Positions 33,470 to 42,205 of a stretch of DNA of 64,000 nucleotides are shown here, piece after piece (positions within the stretch are counted from its first letter, which is position 1; each line of letters opens with the position of its first letter). Source of the stretch: VAZQ01 sp036557705. Lineage in GTDB: Bacteria; Pseudomonadota; Alphaproteobacteria; Rhizobiales; Xanthobacteraceae. The notes under the pieces were generated by a model. That model was not told the origin of the DNA, did not search any database, and saw nothing but the letters and a program-made list of their open reading frames with translations. The stretch covers positions 124,001-188,000 of the forward strand of contig DATBHB010000016.1 in the NCBI GenBank assembly GCA_036557705.1, written 5' to 3'. The position numbers and the translations under genes are program-made.

Positions 33470-36456
33470 CATTTTGCAGCAACTCGGCTGTCGCTATGCC
33501 GGAAGGGCGCGACGACCTGCGCCCCCTCGTAGAGCGCCTCGTTGCGACGCCCATGTTCGACCGCGCGGACACGGGCCGCGCTCGCGTCAAAGACTGGCTG
33601 GCCGAGATTGCCGGCACCGGCGAAGGCCGGGTACTCGCGGGCAGAATTGCTGATCAGCCCGAGGCGGTTCTGCTGCTTGCCGGAATTGCGGAAGCCTCGC
33701 CCCATCTCTGGAGTTTGGCGCGTGGCGATCCCGGAGGGTTGGCAACCACCCTCTTTTCCGACCCGGAGAGCCGTTTCGACGCAATCCTCGCGCGCGGAAT
33801 GGACTCGGTCACCGCGGCGGTGGACGAGGCTGAGGCCATGCGGTTGTTGCGCCGACTGAAGTCTGAGGGCTCGCTCCTCGTTGCCCTCGCAGATATCGGC
33901 GGTGTCTGGCCGGTTACGAAGGTTACGGAGGCACTTACACGGCTCGCGGACACCGCCGTTGCCGGAGCGGTACGCCATCTCCTGTCGGATGCCGCTCGCC
34001 GGGGGAGGTATCGCTCGCGCGATCCTGCCCGTCCCGAACTCGGCAGCGGTTACATCGTTCTTGCCATGGGGAAAATGGGCGCAGGCGAACTCAATTTTTC
34101 CAGCGACATTGATCTTATCGTTTTCTATGACGCAGACGCGCCAAGCCTCCCGACCGCCATCGAGCCGGCGCCGTTTTTCGTCCGTTTGACTCAGCGGCTG
34201 GTCGCGCTGATGCAGCAGCGAACCGCCGGCGGCTACGTGTTTCGGACCGATCTTCGGCTGCGCCCCGACCCTGCATCGACTCAGATCGCAGTATCGACGG
34301 CTGCCGCCGTCGATTACTACGAAAGCGTCGGTCAGACCTGGGAGCGCGCGGCGCTGATCAAAGCGCGCCCGTGCGCCGGCGATTGTGCTGCCGGCGAAGG
34401 ACTTCTGCGCGAACTGTCTCCGTTTGTTTGGCGAAAATATCTCGATTTTGCCGCGGTCGCCGAGGTCCATGCCATGAAGCGGCAGATTCATGCCTATCGA
34501 GGCCACGGCGAAATTGCTGTTGAAGGGCACAACCTCAAGCTGGGGCGCGGCGGCATACGCGAGATCGAATTCTTTGCTCAGACCCAGCAGCTGGTCGCCG
34601 GCGGCCGTCATCCCGAGTTGCGCGACCGCCGGACCTTACCGACACTTTCGGCGCTTGCGGCGGGCGGTTGGATCGATGCACAGGCGCGCGATGAGCTTGC
34701 GGCTGCCTATTGCTTCTTGCGTTCGGTGGAACACCGTTTGCAGATGGTAGCCGACGAGCAGACGCACACGCTTCCTGCCGACCCTGACCAATTGGATCGC
34801 TTCGCCCGCTTCCGCGGTTTTGCGGGCCGCGACGCTCTTGCCGAGGCCCTCCTTCCCCATTTGCGCAACGTGCAGCGGCATTACGCGGCTCTCTTCGAGG
34901 GAATGCCGGCGGCCGAAGGGCATGAGTTCCGTTTCCAATTTCCCGCTGCATTCGACGACCGGGACACGCTCGAGCGGCTGGCGGCGCTCGGATTTCGGCA
35001 GCCGCTCGAAGCTTCCGCCCTCGTTCGCGGCTGGCTGCGAGGCGACCTGCGCTCGCTCACGAGCACGTTCGCCCGCGAGCAGCTTGCTGCGCTCGTTCCG
35101 CTCCTGATCGGCCAGTTCGCAAAATCGGCGAATCCCGACGCGGCGCTTATCGCCTTCGACCGTTTCCTCGGCGGCCTTCGCGCGGCAGGGCGCCTGCTGT
35201 CCTTGCTGCGGGAGAATCCGGATCTCATGGCGTTGTTGGGGCTGGTGCTGGGTACGGCGCCGCGGCTTGCCGACGCCCTCGCTCAGCTGCCGCAGCTGAT
35301 GGATGCGATCGTCGATCCCGCCTTCTTCGGCGCTCGCCCCAATGAGTCCGATTTGGCCGAAAGCCTCCACCGTTCGCTCCGCCAAGCCTTGAGTTACGAA
35401 GATTTTCTCGATCGCATCCGGGTGTTCGCGCAGGAGCAGATGTTCCTGATCGGGACCCGAATTATTTCCGGAACGCTCGCGGCCGCGCAGGCCGGGGAAG
35501 CGTTTGCGGGTCTCGCCGAGGTTCTCATCCGCTCGCTTCACCGTCGGGTCGAGGCCGAGTTTGCCGAGCTGCACGGACGCATCGCGGCGCAGGAATATGC
35601 GATCCTTGCCCTCGGTAGGCTCGGCGGTCGCGAGATGGCGGCCACTTCGGATCTCGATTTGATCGTGGTGTACGATTTCGATCATGAGCGTCCGGAATCG
35701 GACGGGCCGCGCCCGCTTTACGGAAGCCAGTATTTCGCCAGGCTCACGCAACGGCTGATCAGTGCGCTCACCGCGCAAACCAATTACGGCGTACTCTACC
35801 ACGTCGACATGCGGTTGCGGCCCTCCGGCCGCTCGGGCCCGCTCGCGACCCGGCTCGACAGCTTTGCGGATTATCAGGAGCATGAGGCCTGGACGTGGGA
35901 GCACATGGCGTTGACACGGGCGCGGGTCATCGCCGCCTCGCCGGGCTTTGCCGCGAAGCTCGAATCGACGATCTGTGCCGTGCTCACCCGCGCACGCAGC
36001 CCGAAGACGATCGCGCGCGACGTGACCGAAATGCGCCGCGCGATCGCGGGCGAGAAAGGCGACAGCGCGCGATGGGACCTCAAACACGTCGCCGGCGGTC
36101 TGATCGATATCGAGTTTGTCGCGCAGTATCTCCAGCTCATCCACGCTGCGGCGGTGCCGGACATTCTCGATAACTCGACGGCGCACGTGCTTGACCGGGC
36201 ATGGCAGCTTCGGCTCATTCCTCCGGAAGACGCCGAGATTCTGCGGGGCGCCGTGCGGCTCTATCAAAACCTCGATCAAGTCCTGCGGCTGTGCCTGCCG
36301 GGGCCGTTCGATCCGAAAACGGCTGCCTTGGGGCTGATCGGGCTCTTGACGCGCGCCGCCGACGTTCCGGATTTCGCGACGCTCGAGGCCTTCTTGGCCG
36401 AGACGCAGGCGAAGGTGCGCGCGAGCTTTACGCGGATCGTGGGCATGGTGCCGTAA
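33466..36456 (+). CDS. glnE: Bifunctional glutamine synthetase adenylyltransferase/deadenylylase
   Basis: 996 residues, full length. Two nucleotidyltransferase domains: the first with GSGYIVLAMGKMGAGELNFS and SDIDLIVFYD, the second with YAILALGRLGGREMAATSDL and DLIVVYDFD. Each has the G-(S/A)-x-(E/D)-(L/M)-x-x-x-S-D-x-D-L-(I/V) signature. It adenylylates glutamine synthetase when nitrogen is ample and removes the AMP when it is scarce, guided by PII proteins. The start is uncertain: GTG at 33466 overlaps the Uma2 stop by GTGA, while an ATG at 33496 is also possible; neither has a good ribosome site. The position after a protease-regulator-kinase unit matches other Rhizobiales. Confidence 0.93.
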   Translation: MTFCSNSAVAMPEGRDDLRPLVERLVATPMFDRADTGRARVKDWLAEIAGTGEGRVLAGRIADQPEAVLLLAGIAEASPHLWSLARGDPGGLATTLFSDPESRFDAILARGMDSVTAAVDEAEAMRLLRRLKSEGSLLVALADIGGVWPVTKVTEALTRLADTAVAGAVRHLLSDAARRGRYRSRDPARPELGSGYIVLAMGKMGAGELNFSSDIDLIVFYDADAPSLPTAIEPAPFFVRLTQRLVALMQQRTAGGYVFRTDLRLRPDPASTQIAVSTAAAVDYYESVGQTWERAALIKARPCAGDCAAGEGLLRELSPFVWRKYLDFAAVAEVHAMKRQIHAYRGHGEIAVEGHNLKLGRGGIREIEFFAQTQQLVAGGRHPELRDRRTLPTLSALAAGGWIDAQARDELAAAYCFLRSVEHRLQMVADEQTHTLPADPDQLDRFARFRGFAGRDALAEALLPHLRNVQRHYAALFEGMPAAEGHEFRFQFPAAFDDRDTLERLAALGFRQPLEASALVRGWLRGDLRSLTSTFAREQLAALVPLLIGQFAKSANPDAALIAFDRFLGGLRAAGRLLSLLRENPDLMALLGLVLGTAPRLADALAQLPQLMDAIVDPAFFGARPNESDLAESLHRSLRQALSYEDFLDRIRVFAQEQMFLIGTRIISGTLAAAQAGEAFAGLAEVLIRSLHRRVEAEFAELHGRIAAQEYAILALGRLGGREMAATSDLDLIVVYDFDHERPESDGPRPLYGSQYFARLTQRLISALTAQTNYGVLYHVDMRLRPSGRSGPLATRLDSFADYQEHEAWTWEHMALTRARVIAASPGFAAKLESTICAVLTRARSPKTIARDVTEMRRAIAGEKGDSARWDLKHVAGGLIDIEFVAQYLQLIHAAAVPDILDNSTAHVLDRAWQLRLIPPEDAEILRGAVRLYQNLDQVLRLCLPGPFDPKTAALGLIGLLTRAADVPDFATLEAFLAETQAKVRASFTRIVGMVP

Positions 36457-36471
36457 TGGCGCCTGGCAATA

Positions 36472-36801
36472 TTACTCCATAACCCAAGTTCCTTTTTCCC
36501 TTATGATTCGGTGCATGGCGTCGGGCGCCAGATCGAGATTTCCCGGCCAAGTGACCGCCCCCAACTCGATCCGGGCCTTACGAAACAGCCTTTCGTCGCG
36601 CAAAGCTGCGAAAACGCCAGCCGATGCAGATTCGATAAACCTGGCAAGGTCGACCGTTCCCTCAGTTCCATCATTGAAGCGCACTTGAAGCCGAAAGGCT
36701 GGTAACACATCGACGTGTTTGACGCGCCAAGGCGCGGTTGCCCGCACCGGGGGCGTCAGCTCAGGGGCGTGATCCTCTTCGGAGCCTGCATGTGGGCGCA
36801 T
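36472..36801 (-). CDS. DUF2442 domain protein
   Basis: 109 residues; the conserved part is VKHVDVLPAFRLQVRFNDGT followed by EGTVDLARFI and VTWPGNLDLAPDAMHRIIRE, typical of DUF2442. These small proteins are frequently encoded right after a DUF4160 gene, as here, and the pair has been suggested to act as a toxin-antitoxin-like unit; that is unproven. The ATG at 36799-36801 has GGAG 9 bases before it and lies 46 bp inside the end of the broken DUF4160 gene. Confidence 0.8.
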   Translation of the reverse strand: MRPHAGSEEDHAPELTPPVRATAPWRVKHVDVLPAFRLQVRFNDGTEGTVDLARFIESASAGVFAALRDERLFRKARIELGAVTWPGNLDLAPDAMHRIIREKGTWVME

Positions 36802-37015
36802 AACTCCCAATCCTCCATCAATTCCGATCGATGCTCAGAGGCCCATTCTAGCACCAAGGCGAGCGCCCGCTTGGGAAGTCTGCCCTCGATCACTTCAAGT
36901 GTTCGGATGTCGATCTGCGCCTCGACCTCGGCTAGAGCGCGTGGAAGTGAGGCGGCGCGTGGTCACGCCAAAACATCTGGATCAGGATGCCGTAGAAGGT
37001 GCTGATCGTCGGCAT
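36756..37015 (-). pseudogene. DUF4160 gene with single-base deletion
   Basis: From the ATG at 37013-37015 the frame reads MPTISTFYGILIQMFWRDHA then PPHFHAL and a TAG at 36932-36934. In the next frame the rest of a DUF4160 protein continues without a gap: EVEAQIDIRTLEVIEGRLPK and RALALVLEWASEHRSELMED, ending at 36756. Restoring one C in CTCTA(C)GCCGAG would give a normal protein of about 86 residues. The deletion is therefore recent or a sequencing artefact. The intact DUF2442 partner overlaps its 3' end. Confidence 0.8.
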
Positions 37016-37028
37016 GAAGCGACTTAGC

Positions 37029-37964
37029 TCATGAGTCTGTTGAACGGGGAAGGAGGGCCAACATATCCCTACCATATTGCTCCTGCGCTTCGGCATAGAC
37101 CGGCTTTACGGCTGCAGCGAAGGCTTCGTGCTGGCCGGCATCAAGTTCGATGATTTCGCCGCCGGCGGCTTCGATCGCCGCTCTGGCCTCCTCTTCCTCC
37201 CGCACGTGAAGCTCGCGCTGGAACGTGATCGCATCTTTAGCCGCACTCTCGATAGCGGCGCGCAATCCCTCGGGCCAGCCGTCGAATGTGGGCCGGTGCA
37301 CGAATATCGGTCGCGAAATATAAAAGTGGTTCGACAGTGTGTGAAAACGATGGAATTTGTGCACTCCATAGGCGACGGTGTTCGATAGCGGGTTCTCCTG
37401 GGCGTCGATCGAGCCTGTGGTGATGGCGACGATCGCTTCCGTCAGATCGAGTTGCAGCGGCACGGCGTTCAGGAGTTCGAATGTCCTTGCCTGAACTCGG
37501 CTCGGCAGTACACGGATACGCAGGCCGGCGAGATCGGCGGGCAGGTGAACCGGGCGAACGCGATTCGAGATATGGCGGAATCCATTCTCGAAGTAACCGA
37601 GAATGCGGTAATTCGTCTGTTCCTCGATGCGCTGCGCCAGCAGCTGACCGAGCCTGCCATCGATGGCGGCGCGCGCCCGGTCAGTGCTTTCGAACAGGAA
37701 TGGCAGGTCGAGGAGGCCCAGTTCGGGAATGCGCTGGGTGAGGTAGCTGCTGGATTGATAACCCAGCGTGAGAAGCCCGTCTTCGACGAGCCACAGGATA
37801 TCCTGGGCCTGGTAGCCGAGGTCCATGATGTTCCAGACGTATTTGATAGCTACGGCGTCGCCGAACTTTGCCGTGAGGGCGTCGCCGATGCGCTTGAGCG
37901 ACCGCGAAAAGCCGGTTGTTGCCGGCCCGTAGCCGGCCATGCGAATTGCGATCGGCTTGGTCAT
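37029..37964 (-). CDS. DctP-type TRAP substrate-binding protein lacking a signal peptide
   Basis: 311 residues with the DctP fold signature: PFLFESTDRARAAIDGRLGQ, NGFRHISNRVRPVHLPADLA, GLRIRVLPS and DAQENPLSNTVAYGVHKFHR. DctP proteins bind carboxylates in the periplasm and need a signal peptide; here the most plausible start (MTKPIAIRMAGYGPATTGFS) begins directly at the mature domain. Upstream in frame only a palindromic repeat (37981-38143) is read, giving an Arg/Pro-rich sequence. No dctQ or dctM gene is near. The repeat may have replaced the export signal, leaving the protein in the cytosol or inactive. Confidence 0.75.
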   Translation of the reverse strand: MTKPIAIRMAGYGPATTGFSRSLKRIGDALTAKFGDAVAIKYVWNIMDLGYQAQDILWLVEDGLLTLGYQSSSYLTQRIPELGLLDLPFLFESTDRARAAIDGRLGQLLAQRIEEQTNYRILGYFENGFRHISNRVRPVHLPADLAGLRIRVLPSRVQARTFELLNAVPLQLDLTEAIVAITTGSIDAQENPLSNTVAYGVHKFHRFHTLSNHFYISRPIFVHRPTFDGWPEGLRAAIESAAKDAITFQRELHVREEEEARAAIEAAGGEIIELDAGQHEAFAAAVKPVYAEAQEQYGRDMLALLPRSTDS

Positions 37965-37980
37965 CCCGGGACGTTGGTTC

Positions 37981-38143
37981 GTAGGGTGGGCAACGGCGCC
38001 TCGAAATCTACAATATTCGCGATCGCCAAACGAGCGCCGTTGCCCACGCGGTCGGTCCTCACGGGCGGGCCGCGTGGGCAAAAGCGCGCGCAAAAAATTT
38101 GCCGCTTGATAGAGATGGGCTGGCGCGCTTTTGCCCACCCTAC
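37981..38143. repeat. Palindromic element, copy 1 (GTAGGGTGGGCAA termini)
   Basis: A 163-bp element bounded by GTAGGGTGGGCAA at 37981-37993 and its exact complement TTGCCCACCCTAC at 38131-38143. Inner segments GCGCCGTTGCCCACGCGG and CCGCGTGGGCAAAAGCGC form a second inverted pair, so it can fold as nested hairpins. It fills nearly all the space between the kinase stop (38150) and the DctP-like start (37964). Two related copies are at 45977-46107 and 47489-47627. No transposase is encoded. Confidence 0.8.
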
Positions 38144-38149
38144 GGCAGA

Positions 38150-40504
38150 TTAGGCGGCCTCGCGCGATGCCTCTTCTTGCGGCTTGCGGCCGCGGACCGG
38201 CAGCCGCAGCAGCACCAGCGTGCCTTTTCCCGGCGTGGACCGGATTCGGATGCTGCCCCCATGCAGCTCGGCGAGCGATTTGGCAATCGCCAGCCCCAGG
38301 CCCGAGCCGTGGTGGCTTTTGGTGACATGACTCTCCGCCTGCTCGAACGGGCGTCCGAGCTTGGCGAGCGCTTCCTTTGAGATCCCGATCCCGGTGTCGG
38401 CGATTGCGATCCGCACCGTGCCGGCTGCTGCGCGCGCGCGGACAGTAATCCGGCCGCCTTCGGGCGTGAATTTTACCGCATTCGAGAGGAGATTGAGCGT
38501 GATCTGCTTGAGCAGACGAGGATCGGCGATGAGCCTGATGCCGGGCGAGATGTCAGCCTCAAGGCTGAGCTTCTTGTCTTCGGCGCGCGCCGAGACCACG
38601 CGCATGCAGTCCGCCAGGAAACGGCCGAGGCGCAGGTCCGCGAGTTCGAGCCGAATCCGGCCGGCTTCGATTTTCGACATATCGAGAATATCGTTGATCA
38701 CGTCGAGCAGATATTGGCCGCTTTGATGGATATCGCGGCAATATTCGCGGTATTTCTCCGAGCCGAGCGGCCCAAACATCGCTGTCGCCATGATCTCGGA
38801 AAACCCGATGATCGCGTTGAGAGGCGTGCGCAATTCGTGGCTCATGTTGGCGAGGAATTTTGATTTTGCCTGGCTGGCCTCTTCGGCGCGCGTCTTCTCA
38901 TCCGAATATTTTTGCGCAAGGTCGGCCAGTTCTTCGGCTTGCCGCTCGAGAGTCTGCTGCGAGGCGCGCAGATCCGCGACCGTCTTCATCAGGCGCTGCT
39001 CGCTTGCCATGAGCTTCTGCTCGTGCGCCTTGATGCCGCTGATGTCGGTGCCGACCGAAACGTAGCCGCCATCCTTGGTGCGACGCTCGCTGATGTGCAG
39101 CCAGCGGCCGTCATCGAGGCGCGCCTCGAATGTGCGCCCGCTCGAGAGCTTGCCGTCGGCGGTGAGTTTCGAGCGCACCATCGGTTTGCGCCCCGCGGCC
39201 ACCACCTCCTCGTACGAGGTGCCGGACACGATCGCCTCGTCGGGCAGATCGTGCAGCTCCTGGAATTTCGAGTTGCACAGCACCAACCGGTTCTGGGCGT
39301 TCCACAGCACGAAGGCTTCGGGAATGGTTTCGATCGCGTCGCGCAGCCGCAGATCCGCCTCGACGGTGCGCTCGACCAGCGTCTTCTGCTCGGTCACATC
39401 AACCGCAATCCCGATCAAGTGCGAGCCATCTTCGCCGGGCTGATGGACGACCTCGCAGCGCGCGCGCAGCCAGACCCAGTCGCCGCTGGCGTGACGCATG
39501 CGAAACGCGTGATCGATCGAATTCGTACTGGCGTCCGCCAACTGCGCCGCGAGGGCATAGAGATCAAGGTCCTCGGGATGAACGAGCGCATTGACTTCCC
39601 CGAAGCTGAGCAGACCGTCCGTAGGTTTGAGCCCGAGGATCGCGAACATCGAATGCGACCAGAAGATGCGCCCGCGCGCGAGGTCCCAATCCCAGAGGCC
39701 GCAGCGGCCGCGGTTGAGCGCGGTATCGATCCGCTTGCGCACGGTCTCGTGGATCAGGTCGGCTTCGCGGGCGCGCGCCGCTTGCCAATGGAAGGCGAAA
39801 CCGAGGATCAGGACCACGAACCCCGTCGTCGCCGAAAGGGTTACCGTCAGCGCGGTGTCGGAGCGCCATCCGGCAAGAGCGTCGGCACGCCGCTGGAGGA
39901 GCGCGACCTGTCCCGTTCGGAGATGGCGCACGGTCGCAAAGGCTTCTTCTCCATCGGGGAGAGTGATTTCAAGAACGCCGGCAAGCGCACCGAAGGTGGT
40001 GAGCGGCTGAGTCGGACCGAGCACATCGAGAAGCCGCATTCCGACAGCGCCTGCAATCGGCCTCGCGATGAGGCCGCCTCGCTCAGCAGCAGGCGCCGGT
40101 ACATGTCTGATCCAGGCAACGATGTCTCCCTCGCCGTTCGCCAGCAAAACCTCGCGTCCGGGCGAAAGCAGCCATGCCGGCGTAATCAGATCGAGGTCCT
40201 CGGTGAGGTGGCGGCCAAATTCTCCGCTGGCTCGCTCCCGATCGATCCGCTCAGCCAGAATGTCGGCGCCTGCCGCGATCTCCTTGGAAACCTCGGCGAC
40301 GATGTGCCGGCGATGTTCGAGGATCTGAACGAAGGCGCCGATGCAGATGGTGGTGAGAAAAGCAATAACAAGCGCAGGGACGGCCCGTCGCAGCGCCGGC
40401 TCGGCCGTCAATAAACGGCTATAGGCCGGCTTGGCGATCGATTGCGCCAATCCCTTGATCGAGTCGGAACGCAGAGACGCGCTTGCAGCCTCGGCGCGCG
40501 CCAT
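38150..40504 (-). CDS. PleC-like membrane sensor histidine kinase with PAS domains
   Basis: 784 residues. Membrane helices at about 41-64 (VPALVIAFLTTICIGAFVQI) and 232-252 flank a periplasmic sensor region of about 165 residues. Two PAS domains follow (about 275-390 and 400-510), then a coiled linker. The transmitter has the His in KFLANMSHELRTPLNAIIGF, continuing with YREYCRDIHQSGQYLLDVIN and DILDMSKIEAGR, the form seen in PleC/DivJ kinases of alphaproteobacteria. The ATPase boxes NLLSNAVKFTPEGG, DTGIGISKEALAKL and GSGLGLAIAKSLAELHGGS are intact. PleC homologues control cell-cycle regulator DivK; whether this one does is not shown. Confidence 0.88.
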   Translation of the reverse strand: MARAEAASASLRSDSIKGLAQSIAKPAYSRLLTAEPALRRAVPALVIAFLTTICIGAFVQILEHRRHIVAEVSKEIAAGADILAERIDRERASGEFGRHLTEDLDLITPAWLLSPGREVLLANGEGDIVAWIRHVPAPAAERGGLIARPIAGAVGMRLLDVLGPTQPLTTFGALAGVLEITLPDGEEAFATVRHLRTGQVALLQRRADALAGWRSDTALTVTLSATTGFVVLILGFAFHWQAARAREADLIHETVRKRIDTALNRGRCGLWDWDLARGRIFWSHSMFAILGLKPTDGLLSFGEVNALVHPEDLDLYALAAQLADASTNSIDHAFRMRHASGDWVWLRARCEVVHQPGEDGSHLIGIAVDVTEQKTLVERTVEADLRLRDAIETIPEAFVLWNAQNRLVLCNSKFQELHDLPDEAIVSGTSYEEVVAAGRKPMVRSKLTADGKLSSGRTFEARLDDGRWLHISERRTKDGGYVSVGTDISGIKAHEQKLMASEQRLMKTVADLRASQQTLERQAEELADLAQKYSDEKTRAEEASQAKSKFLANMSHELRTPLNAIIGFSEIMATAMFGPLGSEKYREYCRDIHQSGQYLLDVINDILDMSKIEAGRIRLELADLRLGRFLADCMRVVSARAEDKKLSLEADISPGIRLIADPRLLKQITLNLLSNAVKFTPEGGRITVRARAAAGTVRIAIADTGIGISKEALAKLGRPFEQAESHVTKSHHGSGLGLAIAKSLAELHGGSIRIRSTPGKGTLVLLRLPVRGRKPQEEASREAA

Positions 40505-41158
40505 TTCTGGCCCCCGTTCGGAATTCCCTGTCAGCCTTCATCGGAAGGATGTGCCGCATCTCCCCGAATCACTTTCATTGGAATCGAGAATTTGCGATTT
40601 GTCGAGAGTCTATAAACAAATTTTTAAAAAGTTCTGAATCCGGCGCACTCCGATGCCGCTTGCCACCCACCCTCCTGGTGATTCCCACTGGGGCGCACCG
40701 GCAGCGGATTAACCCCTTTGCTGTTGTCTCGGGCGCCCGCGGCGGGTCTGTGGATGCACGCGGGTGTCGAGGGGAGGCTGGTCAGAGCGCAGCAGGTGCA
40801 GCCGATCTTGGTTGGGGCGTTCAGGCCGAACGTCGCCTGTGATGCCCTATATCCATCGAACACGATTTCCAGCCAGCTTAGCTAACGGATGGTCCTCTAT
40901 GTCCGGTATGTTTCAGTTGCGTCGGTGATCGTGCCGCAATGCACAATGGACTGATGAAGTCAGCGCAAGTTCATTGATCCGAGTGGCGAGCTGATCGACG
41001 GTGCAGGCGTAGCCCGTGGGGGACACGCGGCCCCGATGTCGAGACGACTCCACCATCGCGGCGGCTTCGTCCTGGCCCGCATGGGCCTATGCGGGGCCGT
41101 CGCAACGCACTAAGCTAGCCACGCTGTCCCGACCTTTGATCAAGACGGTTAGCTGGCA
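40505..41158. other. 654-bp intergenic region
   Basis: The largest gap of the window, between the divergent kinase gene and the unrecognised gene at 41159. An AT-rich block at about 40608-40640 (CTATAAACAAATTTTTAAAA) stands out and may be the promoter of the kinase gene on the minus strand. A 79-codon frame at 40624-40863 on the minus strand has no recognisable content. The rest looks like eroded sequence; no mobile-element ends were found. Confidence 0.45.
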
Positions 41159-42052
41159 ATGACTGGAAAACTTGAACTGACATTCAGCACCAAGCTCACG
41201 TCAGAAGAGCGCGATCTTGCCGAAGCATCAGTCCGGGGCATGATCGAAAAAGCCAGCGCTGAAGCCGCGGCTGTCCAGGCGTTGCGCGCTCAGAGGCAGG
41301 AGCTGCAACGCGCTGCCGCTGCGCCAATAGATGCTCTCATTCTTGCGGATGACAAGGCGGCCGCCGCTCTGAAGGTGCTGTCAAAGGACGCACCGGACGC
41401 AGGCGGCTTTGAGCCTCTGCGTCCCGCCGATTTTCCTGGCCATCAAGGTTCGCGGCTGCCCACGCCGCGCGTGTCTCCCTTTACGTTGGCGATTCCGGCC
41501 GTGCCGCCTTTCAGCTACGCTTGGAGCTCCATTGCGCACGGCAGCGGGCCGCCGACCCAAAACTACAGTGACGTTCAGGGCAATCTGATTGCGAATGTGA
41601 AATCTGGCAGCATCGTCGGAGGTGCCAACACTTTCGTAAATGCACATTGCGGGGTGGGCGTCGTTTTCAGTCTGGACCGCACAGCGTCGGTCAGTCTCTC
41701 TGGGACTCTCGATTTTCAATACAAGTACCTCCTGGCCTGCCATGGTCTTAGCGCCTCCGCCACCGTCGATGGAGGACTTGAAGCCTCCCTCTCGCAGGGC
41801 CCCACGGTGATTTCATATCTCAGTCTTCCCATTTATCATAAGCGGCTCAGCGGCTTTGAACATGAGACCGTCGGCGTCCCTTTTGCAACGCAGAACTTCC
41901 CGCAGGGCATGGCCTCGCAAGTGGGCCCCGGAACTTATGGGTTTAATCTCGGCATTTGGGCGGTGTCGAACTATTCAGGCGGTATCGGAGGCGCCGCCGC
42001 GCAGTCCGCCTGCCAGGCAATGGTACGGGAAATGTGGATCGTTGCTCCATAA
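41159..42052 (+). CDS. Unrecognised 297-residue protein
   Basis: I do not recognise a family. Residues 1-75 look helical and charged (LTSEERDLAEASVRGMIEKA, AAAVQALRAQRQELQRAA). Then comes a Pro-rich linker (PADFPGHQGSRLPTPRVSPF), and from about residue 110 a Gly/Ser/Tyr-rich region that looks like beta strands (SIVGGANTFVNAHCGVGVVF, LSGTLDFQYKYLLACHGLSA). No signal peptide or membrane helix. Four Cys lie in the C-terminal part. The helical head plus beta domain suggests a carbohydrate- or surface-binding module, but this is only an impression. No ribosome site is evident, and it stands alone between two gaps. Confidence 0.6.
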   Translation: MTGKLELTFSTKLTSEERDLAEASVRGMIEKASAEAAAVQALRAQRQELQRAAAAPIDALILADDKAAAALKVLSKDAPDAGGFEPLRPADFPGHQGSRLPTPRVSPFTLAIPAVPPFSYAWSSIAHGSGPPTQNYSDVQGNLIANVKSGSIVGGANTFVNAHCGVGVVFSLDRTASVSLSGTLDFQYKYLLACHGLSASATVDGGLEASLSQGPTVISYLSLPIYHKRLSGFEHETVGVPFATQNFPQGMASQVGPGTYGFNLGIWAVSNYSGGIGGAAAQSACQAMVREMWIVAP

Positions 42053-42160
42053 GCTGCAAGTCGCGCCTGCGACGCGCTCGCGGAATTGAACCACCGCACT
42101 TGCATTTCGCAGTGCAAGGGCCCGGTTACTCCAAGGCCGCAACCTGGCGATCGTGCTACG

Positions 42161-42183
42161 GCACCGCTGCTAAGTGCTTTTTT
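42161..42183 (+). terminator. Weak possible terminator
   Basis: A 4-bp stem GCAC/GTGC (42161-42164 with 42174-42177) followed by six T (42178-42183), 109 bp after the unrecognised gene. The stem is short, so confidence is low; the T run on the plus strand is the main argument. Confidence 0.3.
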
Positions 42184-42205
42184 ATACGCAATCCTGCGTT
42201 CGGCA

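Noticed and set aside
34636..36279. A 547-codon frame antisense to glnE
   Set aside because: GlnE is intact with both nucleotidyltransferase motifs on the other strand; the antisense frame has no family features.
38912..40414. A 500-codon frame antisense to the PleC-like kinase
   Set aside because: Shadow of a well-defined kinase; composition is Arg/His/Gln-rich with no motifs.
40624..40863. 79-codon minus-strand frame in the 654-bp gap
   Set aside because: No family, no ribosome site, and it ends in an AT-rich putative promoter block.
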